Below, in pieces: positions 23,149 through 32,615 of a DNA stretch of 34,116 nucleotides. Position numbers and translations under genes: made by a program. Every line of letters starts with the position of its first letter. Position 1 is the stretch's first letter. The notes below the pieces were generated by a model. It saw only the letters and a list, made by a program, of their open reading frames with translations. It searched no databases and was not told where the DNA came from. The DNA comes from Polyangiaceae bacterium (lineage in GTDB: Bacteria; Myxococcota_A; Polyangia; Polyangiales; Polyangiaceae), in the NCBI GenBank assembly GCA_013141295.1, contig JABFRG010000186.1:1-34116 (forward strand). The letters run 5' to 3'.

Positions 23149-26100
23149 CTACTCGCGCACCATGGGCTCGCGCTGGCGGGCGAATACTGCGATGAGCGCA
23201 GCGCCGTCGGTGGTGACGTTCTCGATGCGGAGGCCGAAGCCGGGGACCAGGCTGGCGCCTTCGTCGTCGACGAGATCCTGGCGGAAGAGCACGGTGCCTT
23301 CCACGTCGCAGTGGGCGCCGCCGGGGAAGGCGAGGCGCGCGGTGGCGCGGGCGCCGAGGGGCGGGAGCTTCTCGTAGGTGGCCACGAAGAGGCCGCCGTG
23401 GGCGATGACGTCGTTGCCCTCGAAGCCGCGGAAGAAGTTGCTGGGGCTGCCGGCGTCGAGGGCGACCTCGTAGGAGAGGCTGCTGCCAGAGGGGGCCCGG
23501 AGCTTTTGCTCCATACGCTCGAGGATGCGTGCCAGATCTTCGATGCGCGCGGCGACCTCGTGGCCTCCGCCGCCTTGCGCCGGCGGCAGCTGGCTCGGGC
23601 GCTTGGCCAACGCGGTGATGACCTGCGAGAGCAGGGCGGTGTGCTCGGCCACCACCGAGGTGAGCTCGGCGGCGCCGCCGCTCTCCAGGTGCAGGTCCAC
23701 CCGCGGGGCCTGCATGCGAGAGAGTGTGGACTGCACCTTGTCGAGGAGGCCGCTCCAGTCGGGGGTGCGCGCTTCGTCGTCGAGGCCGCGCTTGAGGGTC
23801 TCGCCGATGCCCTGCAGCTGCGAGTCGAGGCCGCTCAGGGTGCCGGTGACGCGGGCGACGGGATCGTCGTCCTTGCCGCCCATGCGCTTCTTCCGCAGGA
23901 ACTCTTCCTTGATGGCCTTCCAGCGCTGCTGCTGCTCGGGGGTGATGCGCCCGCGCATCTCGGCGAGCTTGAGGACGTTCTGCTCGGCGCTGGTGGTCAG
24001 CGTCTGCGATTCGCCCTTGTAGTGGTCGTCGATGAGCCGCAGGAGCTCTTCCTGGTTCATGGCCGGCACCACTTTTTCCGCCAGCTTGTTCATGTTGCGG
24101 TAGCTGCCCTGGAGCTTGAACGGCGGCTCGGTGCGGTAGCTGTCGTCTTGCGAGGCCGAGGCGATGTACTCGCGATTCACCTGGAGCAGGGTGGCCTGCA
24201 CGGTGAAGAGGCGCTGGAACACCGCGGTGAAGTCTTCCACCTCGGCGCCGGAGTAGCCGTGCGATAGGTCCGTGAGCGGCAGCTCTTCGCCCTGGGCCAG
24301 GCGAATGAGCTTGTGCACGTCTTTCGGCTCGCGGCCGGCGAGAGGGGCCAGGATGGAGCTCGAGGTGAGGGCGTTCTCCAGGTACGAGAGCGCGAAGATG
24401 TCTTCCTTGCCTCCGAGGATGTCTCCGAGATTGTAGGTGTCGGCGCGATTGGCCAGCATGTCGGGAATCCGGAATCGCTCGCCGGACTCGGTATACGGAT
24501 TACCGGCCATGACGATGCAGAACTTCTTGCCGCGAAGATCGTAGGTGCGGGTCTTGCCCTTCCACACGCCCTCGATGCGCCGCTGGGCGTCGCACAGGGA
24601 GATGAACTTCTGAAGGAGCTCGGCGCTGGTATGCTGGATATCGTCCAGATACAGCATCACGTTGTTGCCCATTTCGAGGGCGAGGCTGATCTTCTCCACT
24701 TCCTGGCGCGCGGTGGCGTTCTTGGCCTCGGCCGGGTCGAGGGAGGTGACGTCGTGGCCCAGGGCCGGGCCGTTGACCTTCATGAACACCAGGCCGAGCT
24801 TCGAAGCCACGTACTCCATGAGCGTGGTCTTGCCGTAGCCGGGGGGCGAGATGAGCAGCAGCATGCCCATCAAGTCGGTGCGCTTCTTCTCGGAGACGTC
24901 GCCGATCTGCTTGGCCAAGTTGGCGCCGATGAGCGGCAGATACACCTCGTCGATGAGGCGATTGCGAACGAACGAGGTGAGCACCCGCGGCGCGAACTCC
25001 GAGATGCGCAGGCGCGCCTTTTCGCGCTCCAGAATCTCGGTGCGCAGCTTGCGATAGGCGCGGAAGCGCGGGAGCTGTTCGCCGATGAAGGCGTCGACCC
25101 GGGGCAAGAGCTCGTCGAGCGAGACCTCGAGCTTGCGGTCCTCGATGCGCGGGTGCCGCCCCAGCAGGCCCGTCACCTGCACCCGGGTGACCGCCGCGCT
25201 CTCGTCGCGATCCACGCGGCCTTCGGTGGTCCACACCACCGCGGCTTCCAGCAGGAAGGGGCGCAGGGCTGCGCGCTCCGGTTTCTTTAGAAAGCCTTCG
25301 AGGTAGGCTCGGGCGATGGGCAACGCCTCGTGCGGGCCGAGGGCGGCGAGATCGGCCTCCACCTCGCTCTGGCTCCCCAGGGCGGTGAGCTCCCGGCGAA
25401 GTGCGCCCACCAGCTCCACCGCTTCGCGGGTGGTGGTGAAGCGCAGGGGCTCCCGCGACAGCTCCAGGATCAAGTACTCGGCAGCAGCGCGCGCGGCGGC
25501 CGGGCTCATCGCCAAGTCGCTCCCGATGGTCCGCGCGGCCATGGCCTCGCCGAGGGTACCTGTAAGATGCACGAGATGGTCGCTGTCGCCCAGCTCCTCG
25601 CGGATGCGCACGGCGGCGCGGGCCTTGCGGCGAAGGCTGGTTTGATCGGCTTCTGCCAGCGCGAGCCAGTGGAGCGTGGCCTGGGCCCGGGCGTCCGGTG
25701 AGAAGCGCAGGAGGCCCACCGTCTCGCGGAGCGAGAGCAGCCTTTCCAGGACGAGCGAGGCGTCGAAGTCGTGGACCCCGCGCTCGTAGCCCTCGTCGAT
25801 GCGATCGCGGGCGAACTCCCGAACGGCGTCCAGGAGGCCTTCGGTCTTGGTGCCGGCGAGCTTGAGCGTCTCGAAGGTGAGCCCTTGGCGCTTGGCCTCG
25901 GCAGCGGCGAAGATCTGCGTGGCGAGGAACTCGCCCCGGTACACCGCGTTCGACTCCGACGGCAGCGCTTGATCCCAAAGGTCCTTGGCCGCGGCGAGGT
26001 CGGCGTCGTCCAAGGTCTCGTAGAAGTCGGTGCCCGTGAGGTGCAGCATCATGGTCCCCTCGCGGGGAATGAGCGTCAGCTCCATGGGCTGGGTGTTCAC

Positions 26101-28692
26101 GCTGAAGCGGTGCGCGCCGAAGCGAATGGCACCTTCGGCGAAGAGATCGGTCTTGTCGCGAAGCGCGCGCTGCGAATCCTGCCTAGCGGACTTCAGGCGT
26201 GAGGCGATCTCGTCGGCGCGGACGGTGTCGCCCATGCGCCCGAGCTCCTTCTGCAGCTCCTGCACCTTCTGGATGCTGGGATCGGAGGCGAAGTAGGCGT
26301 TCAGCTCGTCCTGGGTGGCGAAGGTCTGCGCCCGCCGCACCACACCGGCCAGTACGCGTTCTGCGGCCTGCGCGAGGTTGCCGGCGCGCTTCTGGCGCTC
26401 GTCGGTGAGCAGCTGCCTACGCGCGGAGATGGCGTCTTGCACTTCCTGGCGCTTGTCGGCGAGCTCCACCGCGAACTCGTCGAACTGGGCGAACTTGCCT
26501 TCCAGCTCCTCGAGCGAGAGGAGCAGCTTGGAGAGCTCTTGGTCGCAGCGCTCGGGGGTGTCGCACACCGCCAGCGCGCCAGCCACCGCTTGGCCGAAGA
26601 GCTTGAACTGTACACCGAACTCGGCCTTGCCCTCCTTCGACGAGAGCTCCTTCTTGCGCGCCTGGAAGGTGGCGCGGGCGCGGTTCAACTGTGCGAAGGC
26701 GGCGCTCACGCCTTCGAGGATCTTGGTGCGCTCGGTGACGTCGTCGATGGCCAGCGCCGAGACCACGTCGCCCAGCAGCGTGAGCCCGGTCTGCACCGTG
26801 TCGAGATCCTTCTCGAAGGGCAAGAGCTCGCTGGCCTTCACCACCTTCTCGATGGCCACGATGCTGCCGTCGAGGCGCGTCACCAAATCGGCGAAGGCGT
26901 CGCGGGCCAAAAGGAACTTCACGCAGGCGGCGCTCACCGCGTCGAAGAGCGCGACCGCCTTTTGCTCCAGCGCGTCGATGCGCGGCGGCTCCACGCCACG
27001 GAGCTCGCGCAGGGTCACCAGCTCGCCGCGAAAGCGCCGCAGATCGGTGAGCGCCCCGAGGAAGGCGTCGATGCTGCCCAGGCCGTCCGGCGCCAGGCGC
27101 TTTTCGAGCTCCGCGAAGGTGGTCTCCGACTTGGCAGTTTGCTCCGCGGCGCGCTTGCGAATCTCCGCGAGCTTCTCGAACTCGTCGATGATGAGCTCGG
27201 AGGTCTTCTTCAGCGTCTGCAGCGTGGCCAGCAGGTTTCCCGCTTCGTCGTTGCCGAGCCAGTAGTAGGCGTCGATGAGGCGCCCGATGCCGCGCACCAC
27301 GTCTTCGTAGGTCTGGCGTGAAGGGTCTTCCTTGCTGGCCAGGCGCCGGAGGGCCAGCGCGTCGCTGATGCCCCGCACCAAATCGGCATTGCCCACCTTG
27401 GCCAGGTACGAGCCGTCGGTCTTGGCGCCGGCGGCGAACTCGGCGGTGGTGAAGGGCGTGCGCCACACCTGGATCGGGTGGATGCGCGTAGCCTCGGCGG
27501 AGGCCCGGAAGATGGCCAGCGTCCCGTCGGGAAAGAGGCTGTAGCCGTTGCACCGCATGGGCGAGTCGGCCTCTTTGCGGATGAGGTTGTACGGCATGAT
27601 GACGTACTGCCCGTCGTGGTGGCGGTAGAACACGTAGGCCACGTCTTCGCCGTTGGGCGAGGGGATGACCCGCTCGAACTCCATGTCGGCGATGTCGCCG
27701 TCGAAGACCTTGCGCTCGCCGCTGTCGAGGTACACGCCGCCCGGGAACACGATGCCGTGCCCCTCCGGAAGCCCCAGGCAGGCCTGGCCGATGGCGTCGA
27801 TGCGGGTGACGCGCTTGTTGCGTGTATCGTACACAAGGTAGCGATAGGCTTGTTCGCGGAAGGGGCGAATCTTCAGGAGGATGAGCGAGCCCACCTTGGC
27901 ATACGCGATGTCGGCGTCGTCCAGGGTCTGGTTGGGATCGTCTACCGGCTCGCGGTAGATGCCTTGGCCCTCCTTGGTGTTGTTCTCGACCTTGATGGTG
28001 AGATCGCCACCCAGGGTCTCGACGAACACCTCGTTGAGCACCGAGATGTGGGGGAACTTGCCGGCCACCTGGTTCTCGCGGCCGGTGGCGGTCCAGGCGA
28101 AATCGTGGGAGCGGGGCGGGGCGTAGTCCTCGTCGCCGCGCGCATCCATGTACGAGACGCCACCCTTGGCGTCGATGGCCCAGCGGAAGACCTTCACGTC
28201 CTTCACGCTGGCGCCCACTTGCACGCTGCACAGCAGGCGGGTCTCGGTGCGCCGCAGCTGCGAGAGCTTGGCGTCCTTCATGTAGCGAAAGACGTCCTTG
28301 AACTCCTTCACGAAGGTGGCGTCGGAGAGGAAGGCGAGGGGACCGTCGGGCGGCACCTCGGCGATGTCGTAGCCCTCGGCCGTTTTGCCGAAGCGATGGA
28401 AGGTGAGGACGTCGGAGACCTTCACTTCTTCCTTGAGGCCCATGAAGACCTCGAAGCCGAAGAGGAGATGCCCCGCGACGCTGACCATGTCGCGGGGAAT
28501 GCAGTTGTTCTCGGTGCGGGCCCGCTCGTTGGCGACGAGGCCGAGCTCGGTGCCCCCGAATACCGTCTTGCGCTTCTGGTTCAGCGCCTCGGCCTTGGTG
28601 CCGATCTCTGCCGCTTGCTCGAGGAGGCGCCTACGAATGACCTCGTAGTTGCCGCCCTCGAGCGTCTCCTTGGGCTGGGCCTGGTCCGACAT
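23149..28692 (-). CDS. Giant AAA+ ATPase (DUF3686/'DNA repair ATPase' type) with C-terminal PilZ-like domain
   Basis: An 1847-aa cytosolic protein. The N-terminal region (about 1-430, 'RKTVFGGTELGLVANERAR', 'RTENNCIPRDMV', a propeller-like beta region) matches the family usually labelled DNA repair ATPase. A long coiled-coil/helical zone (about 470-900) follows, then a second helical domain. The AAA+ core has Walker A 'PPGYGKTTLME' (near 1285), Walker B 'VMLYLDDIQH' (near 1347), sensor-1-like 'VMAGNPYTESGE' and an Arg-rich 'RFRIPDMLANRAD'. A further coiled coil precedes a C-terminal PilZ-like domain (about 1735-1845: 'NFFRGFEGNDVIAHGGLFVA', 'PGFGLRIENV'). It starts 4 bp after the flotillin stop and is surely co-transcribed. 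The repair label is historical and its function is unknown. Confidence 0.9.
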   Translation of the reverse strand: MSDQAQPKETLEGGNYEVIRRRLLEQAAEIGTKAEALNQKRKTVFGGTELGLVANERARTENNCIPRDMVSVAGHLLFGFEVFMGLKEEVKVSDVLTFHRFGKTAEGYDIAEVPPDGPLAFLSDATFVKEFKDVFRYMKDAKLSQLRRTETRLLCSVQVGASVKDVKVFRWAIDAKGGVSYMDARGDEDYAPPRSHDFAWTATGRENQVAGKFPHISVLNEVFVETLGGDLTIKVENNTKEGQGIYREPVDDPNQTLDDADIAYAKVGSLILLKIRPFREQAYRYLVYDTRNKRVTRIDAIGQACLGLPEGHGIVFPGGVYLDSGERKVFDGDIADMEFERVIPSPNGEDVAYVFYRHHDGQYVIMPYNLIRKEADSPMRCNGYSLFPDGTLAIFRASAEATRIHPIQVWRTPFTTAEFAAGAKTDGSYLAKVGNADLVRGISDALALRRLASKEDPSRQTYEDVVRGIGRLIDAYYWLGNDEAGNLLATLQTLKKTSELIIDEFEKLAEIRKRAAEQTAKSETTFAELEKRLAPDGLGSIDAFLGALTDLRRFRGELVTLRELRGVEPPRIDALEQKAVALFDAVSAACVKFLLARDAFADLVTRLDGSIVAIEKVVKASELLPFEKDLDTVQTGLTLLGDVVSALAIDDVTERTKILEGVSAAFAQLNRARATFQARKKELSSKEGKAEFGVQFKLFGQAVAGALAVCDTPERCDQELSKLLLSLEELEGKFAQFDEFAVELADKRQEVQDAISARRQLLTDERQKRAGNLAQAAERVLAGVVRRAQTFATQDELNAYFASDPSIQKVQELQKELGRMGDTVRADEIASRLKSARQDSQRALRDKTDLFAEGAIRFGAHRFSVNTQPMELTLIPREGTMMLHLTGTDFYETLDDADLAAAKDLWDQALPSESNAVYRGEFLATQIFAAAEAKRQGLTFETLKLAGTKTEGLLDAVREFARDRIDEGYERGVHDFDASLVLERLLSLRETVGLLRFSPDARAQATLHWLALAEADQTSLRRKARAAVRIREELGDSDHLVHLTGTLGEAMAARTIGSDLAMSPAAARAAAEYLILELSREPLRFTTTREAVELVGALRRELTALGSQSEVEADLAALGPHEALPIARAYLEGFLKKPERAALRPFLLEAAVVWTTEGRVDRDESAAVTRVQVTGLLGRHPRIEDRKLEVSLDELLPRVDAFIGEQLPRFRAYRKLRTEILEREKARLRISEFAPRVLTSFVRNRLIDEVYLPLIGANLAKQIGDVSEKKRTDLMGMLLLISPPGYGKTTLMEYVASKLGLVFMKVNGPALGHDVTSLDPAEAKNATARQEVEKISLALEMGNNVMLYLDDIQHTSAELLQKFISLCDAQRRIEGVWKGKTRTYDLRGKKFCIVMAGNPYTESGERFRIPDMLANRADTYNLGDILGGKEDIFALSYLENALTSSSILAPLAGREPKDVHKLIRLAQGEELPLTDLSHGYSGAEVEDFTAVFQRLFTVQATLLQVNREYIASASQDDSYRTEPPFKLQGSYRNMNKLAEKVVPAMNQEELLRLIDDHYKGESQTLTTSAEQNVLKLAEMRGRITPEQQQRWKAIKEEFLRKKRMGGKDDDPVARVTGTLSGLDSQLQGIGETLKRGLDDEARTPDWSGLLDKVQSTLSRMQAPRVDLHLESGGAAELTSVVAEHTALLSQVITALAKRPSQLPPAQGGGGHEVAARIEDLARILERMEQKLRAPSGSSLSYEVALDAGSPSNFFRGFEGNDVIAHGGLFVATYEKLPPLGARATARLAFPGGAHCDVEGTVLFRQDLVDDEGASLVPGFGLRIENVTTDGAALIAVFARQREPMVRE

Positions 28693-28696
28693 CGAA

Positions 28697-30703
28697 TTAC
28701 TTGGTGGGCGTGCCGGCGCTCAGGAGCTGCTGCAGGCGCGCCTTCTGGGCGTCGTCGGCGCGGCTCATGAACTGCGAGAGCAGGCCGCTGATGGCGGGGT
28801 CGCCCGAGGCCTTACCCAGCACGTCTTGCGCGAGCGTGCGCACGGTCTCGCTGTGGTCCATGACGCCCTCGATGGACTGACCCACCGAGACGGCCTTGAT
28901 GAAGCGGTCGAAGAACTGCCCGTCGCCGCCCACGATGTTGATCTTGGCGTGGCTGAAGGCTTCCTTCATGACCTCGGCCTGGGCGGTGGCGATGTCTTTC
29001 CGGTTCTTGATGGACTCGAGCTCCACCACCTTCTCTTTGTCGAGCCGCAGGCGGAACTCTTCGTGGCCGCGACCGGCCTCGTCGAGCGCCTTCATGGCCG
29101 AGGCCTTCTCGGCGATGCCGGCGGCTTCTGCCAGGAGCTTCTGGCGGGTGGCCGATGCGTCGGCGGTGCCACGCTTCTCGATGGCGGCGGCTTCGGCTTC
29201 CTTCACGCGCGCAGCAGAGAGGCCCTTTTGCTCGTCGCCGGCGGCTTCTGCCAGGAGCTTCTCGCGCACCACGTTGGCGGCGGCGCGACCCAGCTTCTCG
29301 GTGGCGACGGCGTCGGCCTCGCGCACCTTCACGTTGGCCAGGCCTTCGGCAGCAGCCTCGGCTTGCTTGCCTTCGGCCAGGCGAATCTTGGCGCGCGCCA
29401 CCTTGTCGGCGGTGTCGAGCTCGGCGTCGGCGGTGACGATCTTCTCCCGGGCCTTGAACTTGGCGGCCTCTTCGCTGGCCTCGGCGGCCTTGATCTGCTT
29501 CACGAGCGAGCCCTGGGCCTCGGCCTCGGCGGCGATGCGAATGACGTCCTTCTCGCGGGTGGCTTGGGAGTTGGCGCGCAGATCCTTGATGGCCTCTTCC
29601 TCGGTGGCGACGGTCTTGTCGACGGCGATGCGTGCGCGGATGGCGTCGGCGATCTCCTTCTTCTGGAGCTCGACTTCCTTTTCCTTGGCGATGGTGCCGA
29701 GGGTCACTTCGCGTTCGCGGTTGATGACCTCGAGCTGACGCGCCTTCTCGACGCGCTCGGTCTCCACGGCGATTTCCCGCTCGCGGTTTTTCTCGGCCAC
29801 CGCGATGCCGCGGGCCCGCGCCTGGTCGGCGATGCTCGATTCCTCGTCGTTCTTGTGCTGCACGAGGAGGGTCTTCTTGTGCTCGTCGGAGGCGATGCGC
29901 TGGGCCTCGTTCTGCTCGCGCGACTTGGCGACGGCGATCTCGCGTTCCTTCTTGGCCTCGGCCTCGGCCCGGCGCTGCTCGAAGCGGAAGACCGCTTCGT
30001 CGGCGGTGAGGTTCTGGCTGCCGATCTCCATGCGCTCCTTCTGCCGGAGCTCGTTGGTCTGCACGTTCTGGATGACCGTGAGATCGGTGATCTTGCGGAT
30101 ACCGTCGGCGTCCATGATGTTGTTGGGGTCGAGCGACGAGAGCGGCGTCTGCTCGAGGAAGTCGATGGCGGCGTCGTCGAGGATGAAGCCGTTGAGGTCG
30201 CGACCGATGACCTTGATGATCTGGTCCTTGAACTCCTCGCGCATCTTGTAGAGGTCTTCGAAGTTGAAGTGCTTGCCCACGGTCTTCAGCGCTTCGGAGA
30301 ACTTGGCGCTGAAGAGCTCGCGCAAGGCCACCGCGTCGGACGCCCGAGCGCAGCCCACCGATTGCGCCACCTTGAGCACGTCTTCCTGGGTCTTGTTCAC
30401 CCGGATGAAGAAGCTCACGTTGATGTCCGCACGGATGTTGTCCTTGCAGATGAGCCCCTCCTTTCCGCGGCGGTCGATCTCGACCATCTTCACCGACATG
30501 TCCATGAGCTCGGCGCGGTTGACGATGGGATAGACCACCGCACCGGTGAAGGTGACGACCGGCTCCGAGCGCATCGTGTTGACGATGAGGGCGCGGCCCT
30601 GATCCACCTGCCGATAGAACCTTGCCACCATGATCAGCGTACCGAACACGATGAGCACCGCGATGACGATGAGGATGATGAGAAGGGGAAGATTCTCCGC
30701 CAT
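28697..30703 (-). CDS. Flotillin-family (SPFH/band 7) membrane protein, YqiK-like
   Basis: A 668-aa protein starting at ATG 30703 with CTGGAG about 8 nt upstream. One N-terminal membrane span (about 5-27, 'LLIILIVIAVLIVFGTLIMV') is followed by an SPFH domain (about 30-200: 'GRALIVNTMRSEPVVTFTGA', 'DNIRADINVSFFIRV') and a very long Ala/Glu/Lys/Arg coiled coil (about 215-600) with many 'EREIAVE'-type repeats. It ends in a compact C-terminal domain. Flotillins form oligomeric scaffolds at membrane microdomains. E. coli YqiK is the close parallel and is encoded with YqiJ. Here the next gene is the AAA ATPase, and a YqiJ-like gene lies about 2 kb away. Confidence 0.93.
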   Translation of the reverse strand: MAENLPLLIILIVIAVLIVFGTLIMVARFYRQVDQGRALIVNTMRSEPVVTFTGAVVYPIVNRAELMDMSVKMVEIDRRGKEGLICKDNIRADINVSFFIRVNKTQEDVLKVAQSVGCARASDAVALRELFSAKFSEALKTVGKHFNFEDLYKMREEFKDQIIKVIGRDLNGFILDDAAIDFLEQTPLSSLDPNNIMDADGIRKITDLTVIQNVQTNELRQKERMEIGSQNLTADEAVFRFEQRRAEAEAKKEREIAVAKSREQNEAQRIASDEHKKTLLVQHKNDEESSIADQARARGIAVAEKNREREIAVETERVEKARQLEVINREREVTLGTIAKEKEVELQKKEIADAIRARIAVDKTVATEEEAIKDLRANSQATREKDVIRIAAEAEAQGSLVKQIKAAEASEEAAKFKAREKIVTADAELDTADKVARAKIRLAEGKQAEAAAEGLANVKVREADAVATEKLGRAAANVVREKLLAEAAGDEQKGLSAARVKEAEAAAIEKRGTADASATRQKLLAEAAGIAEKASAMKALDEAGRGHEEFRLRLDKEKVVELESIKNRKDIATAQAEVMKEAFSHAKINIVGGDGQFFDRFIKAVSVGQSIEGVMDHSETVRTLAQDVLGKASGDPAISGLLSQFMSRADDAQKARLQQLLSAGTPTK

Positions 30704-30852
30704 GTGTCGACTCCAGGTGCGCACGCTCGAGGATTCGCCCTCTTTCTGCGCAGCGGTAAGCGTACGGAGCTGTGGCGAAGGGAGCCAACTTCCTTGCGGC
30801 CGCGGCTCGGTGGCAGCGGAAAAGTGTAAGCCCGTGCCCGCAGCTCGGTACC

Positions 30853-31554
30853 ATGCGGACCATGCTCCGCACGCGCTTCGCGCTCCCGCTCCTCGTTCTC
30901 TCCGTCGGCTGCCGCAAGAGCGTGGGCGACGCCGAGCCCGGCACCGTACCCTCGGTGGGCACCGTCGCCTCCGCCGCGACGGCCGCGACCGCTGCCGGCA
31001 CCGCGCGCGAGAAGGCCCCCCCGCCGGCGCTCGGGGTGCTGTACGCGCAGGTGAACGGCAAATGCATCGTCCCGCCCACCGACACCCAGTCGCCGGTGCC
31101 GCCGGAGCCGGCTCGGCCGGGTGCAACCAACGCCTGCGAGAAAGATGCAGAGTGCACCAAGGGAAAGAACCCCCGCTGCCGCAGCGTCTACATCGGGCAC
31201 GGAATGTCGCACAAGGAGTGCACCGCCGACGCCTGCGAGAAGGACGCCGACTGCGCCACCGGCACACGGTGCTTCTGCGGCGGCGCCCACGATGGTCGCA
31301 ACGCCTGCATCGCCTTCAACTGCCGGAGCAACGCCGACTGCGAGAAGGGCTACGTCTGTGGCCTCGCCGGGATGTCCGGCGGGCACCTCCACCCGCCCGC
31401 GGGCTCGTTCTGCCGCACCTCGCGCGACACCTGCGTCGACGACGGCGACTGCGGGACCGGCAACACACCCGGAGCACCCTCCAAGGTCTGTGACTACGTG
31501 GCCGCCAGCAATCGCTTCGAGTGCGTGGCGACGCACTATCCGCCGCCGGGCTGA
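30853..31554 (+). CDS. Cys-rich secreted lipoprotein with repeated DC/CxxDxxC motifs
   Basis: A 233-aa protein (ATG 30853; ATG 30862 also possible). A hydrophobic signal ends at a lipobox-like Cys20 ('LVLSVGC'). After an Ala/Thr/Pro linker, the body has at least four short Cys-rich units of similar form ('ACEKDAECTKG', 'ACEKDADCATG', 'NCRSNADCEKG', 'TCVDDGDCGTG'), spaced along about 140 residues. Such 'CxxDxDC' units are common in myxobacterial surface lipoproteins and probably form disulfide knots, perhaps with bound Ca2+ (inference). It is divergent from the flotillin gene (149-bp gap) and followed by the VWA lipoprotein after 19 bp. Confidence 0.85.
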   Translation: MRTMLRTRFALPLLVLSVGCRKSVGDAEPGTVPSVGTVASAATAATAAGTAREKAPPPALGVLYAQVNGKCIVPPTDTQSPVPPEPARPGATNACEKDAECTKGKNPRCRSVYIGHGMSHKECTADACEKDADCATGTRCFCGGAHDGRNACIAFNCRSNADCEKGYVCGLAGMSGGHLHPPAGSFCRTSRDTCVDDGDCGTGNTPGAPSKVCDYVAASNRFECVATHYPPPG

Positions 31555-31573
31555 GCGCGGGCGAGAGCCCTCG

Positions 31574-32608
31574 GTGCGCTCACGAAAGCGCACCGGACGC
31601 GGCAAAAATAGGCCCTTCGGCGCAATTACGCGGTGGCGCGCGCGGGCCCTCGGTCTCGCCCTGTTCGCCTCCCTCGCGGTCGTCTCCGTCGCGTGCGGAG
31701 CATCCGGTACCGCCACCTTCGAGGATGGCGCCGACGGGGGGAGCAGCGGCAGCAGCGGCAGCAGCGGTGGCGGCTTCGGTGTTCCCGGCGGTGACGGCGG
31801 TGGCGCCGGCGACGGCGGGGCCGGCTGCAACAAGATGGATATCCTGTTCGTGGTCGACAACTCCGGGAGCATGTCCGAGGAGCAGACCAACCTCGCTGCC
31901 AACTTTCCCAAGTTCGTGAGCGTGCTCGACGCCACCACCGGGCCCAACGGCCCCCTCGACTATCGCGTCGCCGTCACCACCACCGGCAAGTCGTACAAGA
32001 TCAAAGGGCCCTTCGGCATCACCGTGGACGACGTGAAGGGCGACGACGGTGCCTTCCGGAACAACTGCGGCGGTGCCAAGCGCTGGCTCGACCGCGGCGA
32101 GGCGGCGGCCTCCTTCGGCTGCCGGGCCACCGTGGGCACCGACGGCCCCTCCGAAGAGATGCCGCTGCAGTGCATGAAGATGGCGCTCACCGATCGCGTG
32201 GCCGACGGCACCAACGCCGGCTTCTTGCGCAAGGACGCGCTCCTCGCCATCGTGTTCCTCACCGACGAGGACGACTGCTCCTACGCCGCCAAGGACCTCG
32301 ACGAAGGCTTCGGCGACGTGTGCAGCGACCTCAAGGGCGCGGAGAAACCGCAGGACTACGTGACCATGCTGGACGGGCTCACCGGCGATCGCGCCCGCTG
32401 GGCCACCGCGGTCATCGCCGGCAAATCCAGCTGTACCTCGACGTTCGGCTCCGCGGCAGAGGCCAAGCGCCTCGGCGACTTCGTCACCGCCACCGGCAAG
32501 AACGCCGTGTTCAGCAGCATCTGCGACGGCGATCTCTCGAAGAGCCTCAAGGAGGCCATCGACAAGTTCGGTACCGCCTGCCGCGATCTGCCGCCGCCCC
32601 CGCGCTGA
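31574..32608 (+). CDS. VWA-domain lipoprotein
   Basis: About 344 aa. The only sensible start codon is GTG 31574, 19 bp after the preceding stop; no ATG exists near the signal sequence. The signal ('ALGLALFASLAVVSVAC') ends at Cys41 and is followed by a Ser/Gly/Asp stalk. The von Willebrand A domain has a complete MIDAS start 'DILFVVDNSGSMSEEQ' (DxSxS at 95-99), a Cys-bounded insert ('NCGGAKRWLDRGEAAASFGC') and 'VFLTDEDDCS' (distal MIDAS region). Surface VWA proteins bind partners through a divalent metal. It probably forms an operon with the Cys-rich lipoprotein gene and converges with the YqiJ-like gene (7 bp between stops). Confidence 0.85.
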   Translation: MRSRKRTGRGKNRPFGAITRWRARALGLALFASLAVVSVACGASGTATFEDGADGGSSGSSGSSGGGFGVPGGDGGGAGDGGAGCNKMDILFVVDNSGSMSEEQTNLAANFPKFVSVLDATTGPNGPLDYRVAVTTTGKSYKIKGPFGITVDDVKGDDGAFRNNCGGAKRWLDRGEAAASFGCRATVGTDGPSEEMPLQCMKMALTDRVADGTNAGFLRKDALLAIVFLTDEDDCSYAAKDLDEGFGDVCSDLKGAEKPQDYVTMLDGLTGDRARWATAVIAGKSSCTSTFGSAAEAKRLGDFVTATGKNAVFSSICDGDLSKSLKEAIDKFGTACRDLPPPPR

Positions 32609-32615
32609 AGCCTTC

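Noticed and set aside
23311-24267. Long + strand ORFs antisense to the AAA gene (also 24313-25290 and 27478-28770)
   Set aside because: Their Leu/Val/Gly/Glu-biased composition mirrors the AAA codons. No signal, motif or ribosome binding site supports them.
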